Shown: positions 38,301 to 50,600 of the stretch, piece by piece
How the letters are laid out: each line of letters starts with the position of its first letter
How positions within the stretch are numbered: position 1 is the stretch's first letter
NCBI GenBank assembly: GCA_043228905.1
Contig: JBHGNT010000018.1
Coordinates: 2,418,001 to 2,482,000, forward strand
Length of the DNA: 64,000 nucleotides
Direction: 5' to 3'
From: Azolla caroliniana
Lineage: Eukaryota > Polypodiophyta
Notes under the pieces: generated by a model
The model's input: only the letters and a program-made list of their open reading frames with translations
What the model was told of the DNA's origin: nothing
Database searches by the model: none
Translations under genes and position numbers: made by a program

Positions 38301-38546
38301 ACTCCAAGTCATTTGGTCATCTGAGTAGTTTCAAGAGTGGGAAAGAAGATGAATTAATCCTGTTCCACACATAAGAAGAGTAATGACTTATTTTGCCTGT
38401 TGCTGAGAAACAGGAATAAGCAATTTGGCTATAAATAACTCCAATATTTTATTCACTTTATTCTTCTCATCCTTGGTTTTGGTTTGCAGGAAGCTGTTGA
38501 GCATGCTAAAGCAACTGGGCATACAAATTTTGAAGAATACCGATGA
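35321..38546 (+). CDS. OTU1/YOD1-type deubiquitinating cysteine protease
   Basis: Cleaves ubiquitin chains. The yeast/animal OTU1-YOD1 family works with Cdc48/p97 in ER-associated degradation. Eight exons: 35321-35385, 35453-35498, 35582-35690, 37681-37772, 37847-37909, 37989-38107, 38180-38255, 38490-38546; 208 residues, a typical size for plant members lacking the N-terminal UBX-like domain. The OTU catalytic Asp13 and Cys16 sit in DNSCLF, and the catalytic His120 in DGLHYDAL. A C-terminal C2H2 finger is formed by C179, C182, H195 and H201, ending GHTNFEEYR, as in the YOD1 family. The ATG was chosen because it precedes the short VVVRRIIPADNSC lead expected in the family. Intron 3 is long (2 kb) and AT-rich. 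The last 15 coding bases fall inside a 162-bp tandem duplication. Confidence 0.94.
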
Positions 38547-38860
38547 GTCAATGTTTGTTTCAAATATTGACACCTGTGTTTTGACAATTTGAAAAATTGA
38601 CAGATTATGTATTTATGAAAACATTTGCTTATCATGAAAGAAATTAAAATCAATGTAAATGATAAGCAAATTAAAACCCAGTCAATAAAATTTCAAGAAT
38701 ACCAATAAGTCAATATTTGTTTTAAATATTGATACCTGTGTTTTGACAATTTGAAAAATTGACAGATTATGTATTTATGAAAACATTTGGATATCTTGAA
38801 AGGAATTCAAATAGATGTAAATAATAAGCAAATTCAAATTCAAACCCAGTCATTGGGAAT
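38531..38860. repeat. 162-bp tandem duplication including the 3' end of the OTU1-type CDS
   Basis: The segment gaagaataccgatgagtcaa at 38532 reappears, diverged, as caagaataccaataagtcaa at 38694. The following text (tgtgttttgacaatttgaaa, gacagattatgtatttatga) is shared. In the second copy the TGA is changed to TAA by a CGATGA to CAATAA difference. Confidence 0.88.
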
Positions 38861-40219
38861 AATGTCATTTCATATTATTAGCAAGGGATAGCTATATAAT
38901 GTCTCTGAATAACCTTCCCTTCTACAAATTCTAGCATATGATAATATGCTAGTACTATGCATGTGGTATATTAAGATTACATTATCGTAGAAGTGATAAT
39001 CCACTAAAAACACTTGAAAAAATCTAGGCTCTGTGATTCAACAGCATTATTATTGTGCATTTGTTTCTGATTGGCAGTAATGAAAGATTTATAAATGCAG
39101 AATTTAAGCGCAAATTATCTAAACTGCTGAAAACCACAGAACTGGGGGGCAAACGAGGATATTTTGAGTTTCATTTGCTTAACAGAATCCACATCTAATT
39201 GCCTCAGGTATATATATATATATATGGTGTACGTTTCTTAATTTGGCACTATCTGCATTTCCCCACATAAACAATAAAAACGAGAAACTTCAATACATTT
39301 AAAATATATTAATGCCTGCAAATGCAAAATTACAAGAGGAACGCCTATAAGAGTTATGACCTTGCACAGGTTTCATTAACAATGATGGGATAACTTGTCA
39401 CATGGGAATGGGAAGGGTAAACAAAAGAAGTATCTTCGTTTATAAAAGAAAAATTTAGCATTGCAAGAAGGCAAAATTGAAACTGGGCATAAATCACACC
39501 CTGTAAAGGAAACTCTTAGCCATATTGAAAATTATAATTACATACACAAATTAAGAAAAAGATAACCAAATTCGGAAACCTGCTTACTCACACCAGCAAT
39601 AATTTTAACAATGTTCAGCATAAAATTAGGCAGATTGTGTTTCAGATTTAACTGAGATATCATAAATTCCTTGCTGCAAAAATGATGTAAAACCTCGTAA
39701 ATCACGCTAGGTCTGCTTGCATCACCTGGTAAAGAAGATGATATCCAAAATGTAACATACAAATAATCCTAGTACTTAAATAATGATATCACCAATGTAA
39801 TAAAATAATACAAAAAGAGATGCAACATTCTGCCCTATGTAACACAATGTATCTGCCCTAGAAAACTACTCAAAGAATGATATCCACACAAATAAGCCGA
39901 CTACTAAAGGAATGTAGGAATAATACCAACTCAGGAACATACAAATAACATAACATTTGAAGGAATCCTATAAGTATATATGAGATATATAACCCAATAA
40001 ATTAAGGAATACTATCAACTACATTAGTGTACAACCACGTTACAGAAGGGACAATACAAATACTATGTTAGGTACAACGACATACTACTGAAGGAATGGA
40101 ACATTGATTAACATACAAATAATCAGGCAACCACATTACAGAAGGGACGATACAAATACTATGTTAGGTACAACCACATACTACTGAAGGAATGGAAACA
40201 TCGATTAACATACAAATAA
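38547..40219. other. Intergenic region between OTU1-type gene and taxilin-like gene (tail to tail)
   Basis: Begins with the 162-bp duplication, then AT-rich DNA. A diverged duplication of about 100 bp (ggtacaacgacatactactg versus ggtacaaccacatactactg, cattacagaagggac) is at 40030-40215. A minus-strand reading frame at 39538-39762 shows no family resemblance and no good splice link to the taxilin gene. Confidence 0.55.
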
Positions 40220-43200
40220 TCAGGCAACTGAGGAGCGATATAAACTATGTAGCACAAAAAAACCAGCTACAAAAGAAAATCGACGTACCCGTTCTACCTT
40301 TAACGCCGGTGTAGCTGCATCAGGATCTGATTCTGATGCTGACGATACTGCATTGGACAATGCAAGTTTATATTGCTTTCGTTCAGTTTGTAGTGTGCGG
40401 CATAAAGTTTCTAATTTCTCTTTCTGGTTCCTTGTTGTATCGAGCTGTTTCTTGAGTGTAGCCCGCTGCAAACGATGGACTCCCATTGTCAAAATGTGTT
40501 CACTTTCCATAAGATTAAATTGCATTAATGCAGCATAGTAAGATTTTGCTACTTATTTAAAATTATTCGCTTTCCATAAGATTAAATGAATTAATGGCCA
40601 AGTCAAAATGTGTTGCTATAGAAAGATTTTGCTACTTATTTACAATTTTGGTGTCTGTGTATACCATAAAAGCTCTAGCCACTATGTCACTAAGTGTATG
40701 AGTCCATTGATGTAATAGCTGGTACTTATTTCCCAATGGCTGGGGGAGGAGATCCACCCTTTTCTATCAGTGGTACCATCTAGATATATAACCATGACAG
40801 AAAGTATAACATAAATGCTCTGAAAGATTTTCGTGTCTGCTAGAAAATGTGTCATATGTTCTACCAATTCACATTGCAGACGTACAATTGTGAGTAATCA
40901 GAATGCATTTGATGGGTATAAAACAGAATAGAAAATATGCATGTGTGATAAAACTTGCAATCCGTCACCTTAACATATATAGTTCGTAATAAATACCTCA
41001 TCAACCAGCTCAATAAGTGTTACATCTGAATTTTCACATTTCTTCTGCAGCGACAAATTCTCTTTTTCTAGTTTCTTGATGGTTTTAGACATCTACAATG
41101 AAAAAAGCAGTAAAATTGGTAAGAAATCAAAGAAAGGTTGAAACAACTTCATGCCATAGACAACTTGAGAAGATTGAAATAAGTAGAAGTAAATCGATAT
41201 ATCACCTTTTCCATTTGCACCTTGAAAGATGAAAATACTTCATTACTCTTGGTTAACGTCTCCTGCAAATTTAATTTGATAACATCTTGATATATTAATA
41301 TGACAGTGGGACATAATTTCAAAATTGTAATGATTTATTGCCTCTCAAATTTCTATTGCCTGAAATTGCTCAAATTTGTCTCCATAGAGTGCAAGTCGTG
41401 CCCGTAAATCCTGCTCAGTCTTAAGAAGCTCAGTCATCTGCTCAGCATAATGATGGACTTTTGCCTCTGCTTGCTTGTTCAATTCCTCCTGTTGCTTCAA
41501 CTTTACTTCTAAGAGATTCTGCTCAAGTGTCTTAGTTTTAAGCTGCAGCAAGATGAAATCTGTTACATTGTCCAGCAGATAAGCACTAAGAAAACAAGTT
41601 GGAATGAGCAAAAAATTACCTGATGTGCATAATGTTGCTCTTTCACTTCATATTGTTGTGTAAATTGTATTAGCTTCTGTTGCAATCTTTAACATCAAAC
41701 AAATGCGATGATGAGAAAAGCAAAATGTGCCCAAAGTTCAACCATATAAACAGTGCATCCATGCAAAATTGCTGGCAAATAAATGCAACATTAAGTGCTT
41801 CGCATTACAAGAAGTTTTACTAATAAACATTCAGCCGACTGAATACCACTAGATACTTTTCAGTGTAACATCTGCTACAGGCTCACCTAGGATTATGTAT
41901 CCTGACGTACCAAAACTAGCAGTTATACCACCCATAGTTGGATATTCACAAAAGCTTGTAAAGAAAGCCTGTAAAAGTAATCATGCATCTGCTATGTGTC
42001 ACATTGCAATCAGCTTCTAACTCCATCCTCCCATTGATATCATACTGAACAATCTACTCTGTACTAGGAGCAACATTACGGATAATATCAAGGTCTATTG
42101 CAGAGGATTCAGACTATTAAGTGGCGGATACATGTCCCACTCCTTGATCCCCAAGCAAAGTAGAACTGAGACTTTAACCTGAACTCCATCTGATCATGCG
42201 TAAAACATCAATGCTAAACTATGCCTGCATAATTTGGCCAAGCGATAGAAAATGGGTGTTGAGAACCAATATCTAATGAAATTAGAAATGAGACATTTTG
42301 TTCAGGATTTTCTTTCAGTTCCTGTGCAACCAGTTCCAAAGCCATCGTTCATAAATCCCTCAGAACACGAACTGTCTAACAATATTGGAACAGTTTATTC
42401 TCACAACGACAAGGGAGAATGCAAACTAAGAGAATGAAAGACAATGTATCATTTATTAGATATCTTCTCCTATATTCAGGACAGCACCTTCAAGCATCCA
42501 GTGTGTTCCTAAATATATATAATCACTCTTGTTACTTAGATATGTTATGCATGCATGAGAGACAATTTGTCATCCTTCCTTCGTGCATCGTTTGACACAA
42601 ATGTGTAAATTGGATGTGATTTATTAGATTTCTGATGTCCAAATTATAGAGCTTCAATTCAGCAAAAGGTTAGAATGGCAAGCTCATACAATTCATTTTC
42701 CTTGATCTGCTGTATCCGTTCTTCTCCCTGCTCCTCTAGTTTGGCTGTGATATCCTGGTAATAAATAAAGTATTCCATTTTCATCACACCCCTGAACATA
42801 TGTTGACTCTACAGCACTCCAAAAAGCATCTTCATACCTTTATGGCATCATGAAATTTAGTAGATAAGTCTAGGCGTTTCTGCTGCTCTTCTGAAGCAAT
42901 GCGCTTGCATTCATCCTGAGAAGATTTGCTTGTTTGTGAAAAATAACTAATTACAGTGATGTTATTGACACTATAACAGAACTTTCCAATTATCTTACAC
43001 TGAGCTGTTTGTTTTGACGTTGTAATTCTCGGCATAGTGACTCGAGTTTTTCTCGCAGTGTTAGGCTCTTAGCCAATTGAGTACTAGCTATCAAAAGAGG
43101 CCATAATTTCTATAATAAGTGAAAGCTTGAAGAGGAAAGATGTAAATAGAGAGGAGGTAAGGTAATAGACATACTAGCAATCTTTTCATTCATCAATTGT

Positions 43201-45090
43201 TCATTCTGTTTTCGCAGATCTTGAATTTCATCTTCTAATAAGGAAGAATGAAGTCCTTCTAGGGTCTGATCCCCATTTTCCTGAATATATCGCAAATTCA
43301 GAATATAAAAAATTTTCAGTTCTTACAACAAATCTAGAATGTCTATATTTTACTTTGTGTATTCTAAACTTAAGTCTGTTAAAGCTTTAATTTTGCTTTG
43401 AAGTGTAATGGAACTATTTATTTATGGAGCTAGAGATTAACTTTCAGAAACAATTCTGAACAATATCAAGATAATAATACATAAAAATATAGATCCATCA
43501 TTTTCAATCTTTATGATTTCATGAATTCCTTACATCAATCGATTTGAAGAAGGATTGTATATAATTGAAGAAAGTTAAAAGCTATAAGAAAATAATCTGG
43601 TGATTTCTGATATGGCTGAATTTGATTAAAGTCTTATGCATAAGTTATCCTTCTTTGAGGCTTGAAATAGTACTCACTCATCAAGTTTTAATTGAGAATG
43701 TAGATTTTAAATTGAGAATATAACAGCTTCTGTCAATTATGATCTAAAAAAGAACCTTTCGAAGTCAAGGGAGGGATGGATACATATTATAATGGTACTG
43801 TACAACATTATAATGAAACAAAATGCAATAAGCATGCTCAAACCATGCAAATAAAAAGAATATGGTAGCCACTAGTTCATTTTCTTTCAAGTTTCCTCAA
43901 CTCAATCAAATCTAGACTCTATAAATTCTTATATAATTTCACCTTCCATATTGTAGAACTTACAGCCAAGGCAGTTCCGCTGATAAGCTCATCTATCTCT
44001 GAGTCATCCTCAGTTATATCAAATCCATGATGCTTTCGAGGTTCTCTTTTGTGTGCTTCTATCACTAATCATGAAATATTGAAAAGGAATATCAGAAGAC
44101 ATGCAATAGGGATAAGTAAATAAAGATGTAGAAATCGCAAATTGTGAAGCTTATGAGTAAGTCCTAATTCTCGAAAAGAAGTTAGTTTTAAGGAGATTAC
44201 TTTCTTCTACTGCAGAAGGAGGAAAGGATATCCCATCTCTAGGATTTGTGGAAAAATCTTCGGCTTCTACAGTGGAAGCTAAAACCGAATGAAAAGATGA
44301 TATTCAAAGAAACTGTGTTTTCAAAGCCACAGGTTTTCCTTGAGAAAAGAAGGCATCATTCCTGATAACAAAACTAACCTTTTCCTTCTTCTCTTACGTC
44401 TTTGTTTCCTTTTTCTTCTCCTTCTGGATTCTCTATGGGAGAGAGTTGGACGGGAAAGCGTCTCATTCTCTCTGGTTTATCAATAGTTCTTGAAGCAATA
44501 GCAGGCGAAAATGAAGAAGACGAGGAGGAAGAATGAGAAGTAGGCGAGGAGGAGCAAGCCAATGGAATCTCGTTGAGGTTAGCGGATAATACTTCTCCAT
44601 CGCTTGATGAGGAACAAATGACAGTGGCAACAACTGATGTTTTTTCGAGAGCACCAGAGGGGGAGACAGCAAATGGATCCGAAAGAACCTCCATGGGTAA
44701 GGAAACAGAAGCAGACGATGAAGGAGAATCGCTGTTGATCGTTCGTCCTCTACCTGCTTCTAGTGATGATGGCGATGGAGATGGCGACGAAAATGCTAAT
44801 GATGCTGTCGATACATGGTGTTGGTGTTTACTGTTGTTTGGCTGTATCTCTGTTGGACAGTCTGAGAATCCATCCGGGAGAGCGTCTCCTTCAGGAAGCT
44901 TTCTTGCGAGCTCTTGGAGGGACTCATCTTCTTCACCGAATCCTCCTCTCTCCGCTTCATTTTCTGCTGCAGCTTCTGCTACTGCAGCTTCTTCTTCCTC
45001 AACGATATTACAGGATTCCTTCTTGTTCTTCTTTCTCAGGACTGGGGATGATGATGAGAGGGGGAGGGGAGCTTCAGGCGCCATGGCCAT
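40220..45090 (-). CDS. Taxilin-like coiled-coil protein
   Basis: Twelve exons: 44379-45090, 44201-44278, 43964-44064, 43175-43280, 42999-43087, 42838-42915, 42690-42754, 41620-41686, 41360-41542, 41206-41262, 40997-41092, 40220-40465; about 625 residues. The N-terminal 250 residues are low-complexity (Ser, Pro, Glu runs). The rest is the taxilin coiled coil: LESLCRELQRQNKQL, LSTKFHDAIKDI, YGDKFEQFQ-ETLTKSNEVFSSFKVQMEKM, KKLEKEN. Animal taxilins bind syntaxins and the nascent-chain complex; the plant role is not established. The start 45088-45090 (MAMAPEAP, GCC ATG G context) was preferred over 45141. The intron after FEQFQ has a GC donor. The C-terminus (after ALKVER) may instead be spliced at about 40290, so the last 20 residues are uncertain. 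Confidence 0.88.
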
Positions 45091-45150
45091 GGCCGACGCT
45101 GTGCTTGGCTTTAGGTTTCCTGGAGACACACAGACACACACACACAGAGA

Positions 45151-45178
45151 GAGGGACAGTTCTCTCTCTCTCTCTCTT

Positions 45179-45246
<68 letters not shown>
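45151..45246. repeat. (CT)n microsatellite in the taxilin 5' region
   Basis: Nearly pure CT with a few TTT interruptions. On the gene's strand it is a GA-repeat just upstream of the start codon, probably 5' UTR or core promoter. A second (CT)n at 45431-45480 marks the edge of the L1 relic. Confidence 0.95.
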
Positions 45247-45249
<3 letters not shown>

Positions 45250-45433
45250 TTCCTGCTTTCTTTTTTCTTCTCTTTCTTTTCCCGTTTGGTTTGTTTTTTA
45301 TTTTAAAACATGAATATGAATTCTTAGTTTCACGTAATTACCAAAATAGGCTCTCCATCATTACCCAAATTAGGCTTATATGTACATATGTGAGGATCCT
45401 AACTACGTACCAAAATAAGCTCCTCAGAGACAT

Positions 45434-45482
<49 letters not shown>

Positions 45483-45484
45483 TG

Positions 45485-47200
45485 TTGAAAACACACAATT
45501 ATATTAATAAATGTGTGTGAAAAACACTACTTACAATACGTGTGACAATGGAGTATGGTCACACACTAACCACACCACACTACATGGGTAGTGGAACATG
45601 TTAAATTGCCAATAGGCAAGACGAACACTCCACCGAGGAAAGAATTTCCACTTGTTCCAATAAAGATAATTGCCACATTAGTACTCCCTTCAACTTTCGT
45701 AGATATGCTTTCACTCCATGTCTACCATCGAATACAAAAGCGTTGCGCATGTTCCAATTATGACACAATCCCCAATATCTCAAAAATAGGAAAACAATCT
45801 CCATCTCTGATTTTGGGTCAGCCTGTGTAAATTGTGCAAACACCCATTGTCTAGGTGTCAAATAATTCCGTGATAAAACTTGCCAAATTTGAGAAATGTA
45901 ACTCCAAATTTGACAAGCAATTGGACATTGTATGAATCGATGAGTATTATCTTCTATCTGAACTGTGCAAAAGAAGCAACTACCCGTTGCTAGTCCACGA
46001 CGCTTTAAAGCTAATCCCAAAGGCAATCCTCCGATCAAAACTCTCCAAATGAATACCTTTGCAACAAGTGGCAAATTAGAATGCCAACTACGTTGTAAGA
46101 TTTGCAACCACCCATGATCAGATTTGTGTATTTTCCATTCTTCTTCAGCCTTAGATGATAACCATCCAAGAGACTCAATGGAACAATGATACAAAAGATT
46201 AGTAGTCACTTGTAACAATGGTGTTTGACCCCTTAAACTCCAATCAATCCATGGTTGTTCTCCTGTTTGTAGAGGTAAGGGACCTTCATCAATGCAATAT
46301 TCTGTAGTTGTTGTCAAATAAACCCATAATTAGGCGGGATGCGTAATAATTGTCGTGCTTCAGTAAACTCCAAAATTCTTTGAGATGGAACCTCAACTAT
46401 ATCTCCCACCTCTTTGACCCCCAAACGAAACAAACGATTAAATTGAGAACGCAATCTCTCCTTTCCTGGCCAACATAATAACCGAGAAGACACAAGTAAC
46501 TCTTTTTGCAAAGAGTTACAATGCTCTCTACTAGATGATGGTTTCCATATACATAACAAGAGTGCTTCTTGCCACGAGGTAACTAAGTGTTGAACACATG
46601 AAGAACCCGGAATCATAAGTGAAATACATCCATTCAGTAATTGCCACCATGAAGCCTTAATCGTTGTCCTCCCATGTGTTAAACCCTTGTTCTCAATGAA
46701 ATATCAAACAATAGATATCCATGGTTGTGAGTTTGAACACATGTCTTGTAATAATGAAAATCTATGAGCCATCATATGCATAGATAAGTTCAATATTCCA
46801 ACCCCCCCCCAATCGCTTAGGGGCTGCTAGATGATTCCAAGCAATCCATGTGATTCCCATCTTATCCCTCTTCTTCCACAACAAATATCGAAGAGGTTGC
46901 AAAACATAATTCAACGCCTTCTTTGTCCATGACAATAATGGCAAGTAATATAATATCATGGGTTCCATAATACATTGTACAACCTTCAAGCGAACATGAA
47001 ATGGCCAAGATTGTGACTTCCAATACATGAACTTATCCCTCAACTTACTAGACATCCATTCAATCAATTGACCATTTGTAACATTCATTCCTAACTAGAC
47101 TTCCTCCAATTAATATGTAATCCGAAAGCCAATGCAAACTAATTCCATACAAGCATCCCCTTCTCAAGATTCACCCGTGAGGCTTGTAAAGACATGAAAG
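45485..47200 (-). mobile_element. 5'-truncated L1-type LINE (RT thumb to zf-RVT)
   Basis: On the minus strand the order is: 47215-47100, ASRVNLEKGML then FALAFGLHINW (end of the RT domain); 47088-46762, SWPFHVRLKVVQCIMEPMI-type thumb; 46616-46314; then 46317-45601 with the plant zf-RVT signature (VAKVFIWRVL, then C-x2-C, H, C in CFFCTVQIEDNTHRFIQC). The catalytic YADD and the whole endonuclease are missing, so it is dead. Frameshifts at about 46.7 and 46.31 kb break the frame. The 3' UTR ends near the (CT)n at 45480. It abuts the other LINE, on the opposite strand, at about 47.2 kb. Confidence 0.85.
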
Positions 47201-47657
47201 ATTCTCGGGCGAGTGATCATAAATGATCGCACTACTAACTGACGGCGTGTGGCCCATGTGACAGAAAATGCACTTAGGATGACCCTATGGAATTGTAATG
47301 GCGCATTCTCGGCACACCCTGGCCGCCTAGAGGAGATACTAAAGGTATCTGATATACTTTTCTTGGTAGAAACACATTAGAGCCCAAATAGAGGACTCCC
47401 ACGGGTCGAAGGATTCCGTTGGGAGTCCGCTTTTAGACAAACCTCACGTCGACACACTACTAGGGGATCTGGAGGTGTCGCGATACTATTTCGTAGAGAG
47501 CTACATAATAGGATAGAAATAATGAAGATAGACACAGAAGCTCGTTTTATGTGGGTGAAAGTCTCCACAAGCAAAGACCATGCAGTATTTTTCGCCATTT
47601 GTTACTTTCCCCCAAAAGGATCCCGTTATAATATTAGTGGCTTGACGAGATTAGTCG

Positions 47658-50600
47658 ATGAAGGAATGCCACATGGGCCTTCTCCATACGAACCCCCTAT
47701 CGGATGACATAATCCGATATTCTTCCCAAGGAGAAGTATTTCTTGTAGGAGACTTCAATGCGAGAACCCAATCCCGACAATGCACAATATTTCAGATGAA
47801 TAGAAACCTAGAAATGGTAAATGTTGATCCTTTAGACATAGGCACCACACGTAGATCAAAGGATCAACGTGCGGACGCCACGAGCTTTGGCCATCATCTG
47901 CTCGAACTTGGCAGTCGGCACCAGATGGTCATATATAATGGTTTAGCTAAGTGGCCGGGCTCGGAAGAGCTCACATGTTTCCCACATGGAGGAGGGGAAA
48001 GCACAATTGACTATCTAATAGGGCGCCCGACAGCTACCCACATGATTAACTCCTTCCGAGTGGCCCCATGCCCTATTGGCGCAGACCATAGCTTCTTATA
48101 CTTCGAGCTAAAATGTGATATCTCTAAGGTCACCAAGTCTAGTCAACCATGCCATCACACCACAATACATTTCACACATGAGCTCTCTGACATATACTCT
48201 CAACATGTTCAGGCCCATCTCCGCTCCATTGATCCCTCTCTACCGTTAGAAAGCCTTAGTACAAAACTCACACACATCCTTCACTCCGCAGCAGCTAGCA
48301 GTTTCCCATATACAAAACACTCAAATCAAGGTAGATCAGGATCAATGCCACAAAATAAATGGTATGACGAGGATTGTAGGGACCTACATAGACAACTTAC
48401 AGTATCGCAACTCAATGGCAGTATTACCTCCACACAAGCTCGCAAAGAAATGCGTAAGATGACACGTCGTAAGAGACGAGCGTGGGAGGCATCCCAATAC
48501 TGGGAACTCTACCATATGCTCATGAGTAGCGATTGCGCCACGGCATGGAAGAGACTACGGGAGCCAAGACCACAAACACCCATCGAAGATCCCGAAACTT
48601 GGCACACATATACAGAGAGACTTTACCAAATCCCAAACCAACCACCTTTTCCAATGCCTTCCACACCCCGGCCTACCACGGGGACACTTTTCACGACCTC
48701 TAGGGTCATGAAGGTCATAAAGAAATTACAACATAGGAAGTCCATGGACCACACAAGATTGCGAGCAGAACACATTATATATGCGAGAGAGTGCCTAGCT
48801 CCCTTGCTAACTCTAATCTTCAATCGTGCCCTTGCGGAGGGTTTTCCACCACAGTGGACTATGAATACAGTGACCCCCATACATAAAGGGGGGAACCCCA
48901 TGGACCCAAATACATATAGGACCATTATGATAGGCCATACCCTTGCTAAGTTATATGGTGCAGTAATGGAAGCAGAGCTTAGCGACTACATGGAGACCCT
49001 AAACCTTCGTGCACCTGAACAAGCTGGCTTTAGACGAGCCTTCTCCACTATTGATCACATCTTCACACTTAGATGCCTAATTGACCAAACTAGGGCTCGC
49101 AAGAAGAGATTATATTGTTGTTTTGTGGACTTCCGCAAAGCCTTTGACACAGTCCCTAGAGATCGGTTGTCTGATAGACTTAAAAGCTTGAGGATACCAG
49201 ATGATATGGTATGGGCCATCTACGCACTATATGAACAAGTGTCCGGGTGTGTCCGATGCCCAGGTGGCCTATCCAATCGTTTCACTAGCACTATTGGTGT
49301 AAAACAAGGTTGCCCCCTATCACCGACGCTTTTTGGGATCTACATTGATGAGATCACAGATTTTATTGCTCGTGAGGGAGGCACCGGAGTGGTCCTTGGG
49401 GATACGCAGGTTCGTATCTTGCTCTATGCGGATGACATAGTTTTGCTCTCTGAATCCGAACACGACCTACAGAGGCACCTCAATGCCTTAGATGACTTTT
49501 GTGTACAACGAGGATTGGTAGTGAATCTAGGGAAAACGAAAGTCCTTATCTTCCACACATCGGCCCAAGTTAGAGCTAAGTGTCACCTAACTATCTCCCA
49601 TAGCCCAGTCGAGGTGGTTGGATCGTACGTATATCTCGGAGTCACTTTTAGTGCCCGCTCAGGTAAATTTTCGATGACACAGGCAGCGAAGGATAGACTC
49701 ACGAGAGGACATGCATCCCTCTCACTCCTAGAGAGACAATGCCACCAAGCACACTTTCAAGAGCCACGGACTAAAGGGTGGCTCTTTGACTCATTGGTGA
49801 CCCCCTCCCTCATGTATGCATCAGCGGTTTGGGCTCCAGGATTACCATCCTTCATGTGGACGCAATTAGAGAGACCATTGGTGATGATGCTATCACGCCA
49901 ACTCCGAAGCAAATCGACTATACCACATGACATTATTAGGGCCGAGTTCACGTTACCCCCAATGCTAGTAGAGGCACTTTTTCAACTTGTAGTCTTTATT
50001 GATAGGATACATAGCCAACCACATGATAGAATATCTCATCAAGCCTTTAAGGCCTCTCGATCATTGTATGAGTCCGGCTATACTAGCTCATGGTATGACA
50101 TGATGGTGACTTGGCTTCTTGCGAATGGTCTAGACATTAATAACCTACCTCCCCTTAGGTACAACCACACGAGTGATAACACCTTAATCTCTCATGAGAA
50201 CCGCAATAAAGTAATACGCCAAGAAATATGGCAAATTTACACTCGGTGTAAATGGATCACCCCACTAGAGCCACTCCCATCTAAAATGTCGTACTATAAG
50301 AAACACTTCATGCACTTCTCTGAGTTAGGTTTTATCACGCGGCCAAAATATCTAGATGTATTCTTATCACATGCACTAAGGGTTGCCATTGGACAACTTA
50401 GAATATCGTCTCACCAACTTGAGATTGAAAATGGCCGTACTAGTGGAGTCCCTAGGGAGGAAAGGATATGTAGGTTATGTCACATAGAGATAGAGGATGA
50501 GTACCACTTTACATGCAAGTGTCCAACCTATGCCGAGATAAGGGCAAAATACCAAGACATACTTGGTCCGTCTCCCACCCTCCCCAAACTATTAGATACT

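Noticed and set aside
39538-39762. Possible last exon of the taxilin-like gene
   Set aside because: The peptide has no taxilin character and the preceding exon already ends in a stop; kept out for lack of a supported junction.
44573-45488. Plus-strand frames of 240-246 residues
   Set aside because: Antisense of taxilin exon 1 plus a (CT)n run; the minus-strand frame joins to conserved exons.
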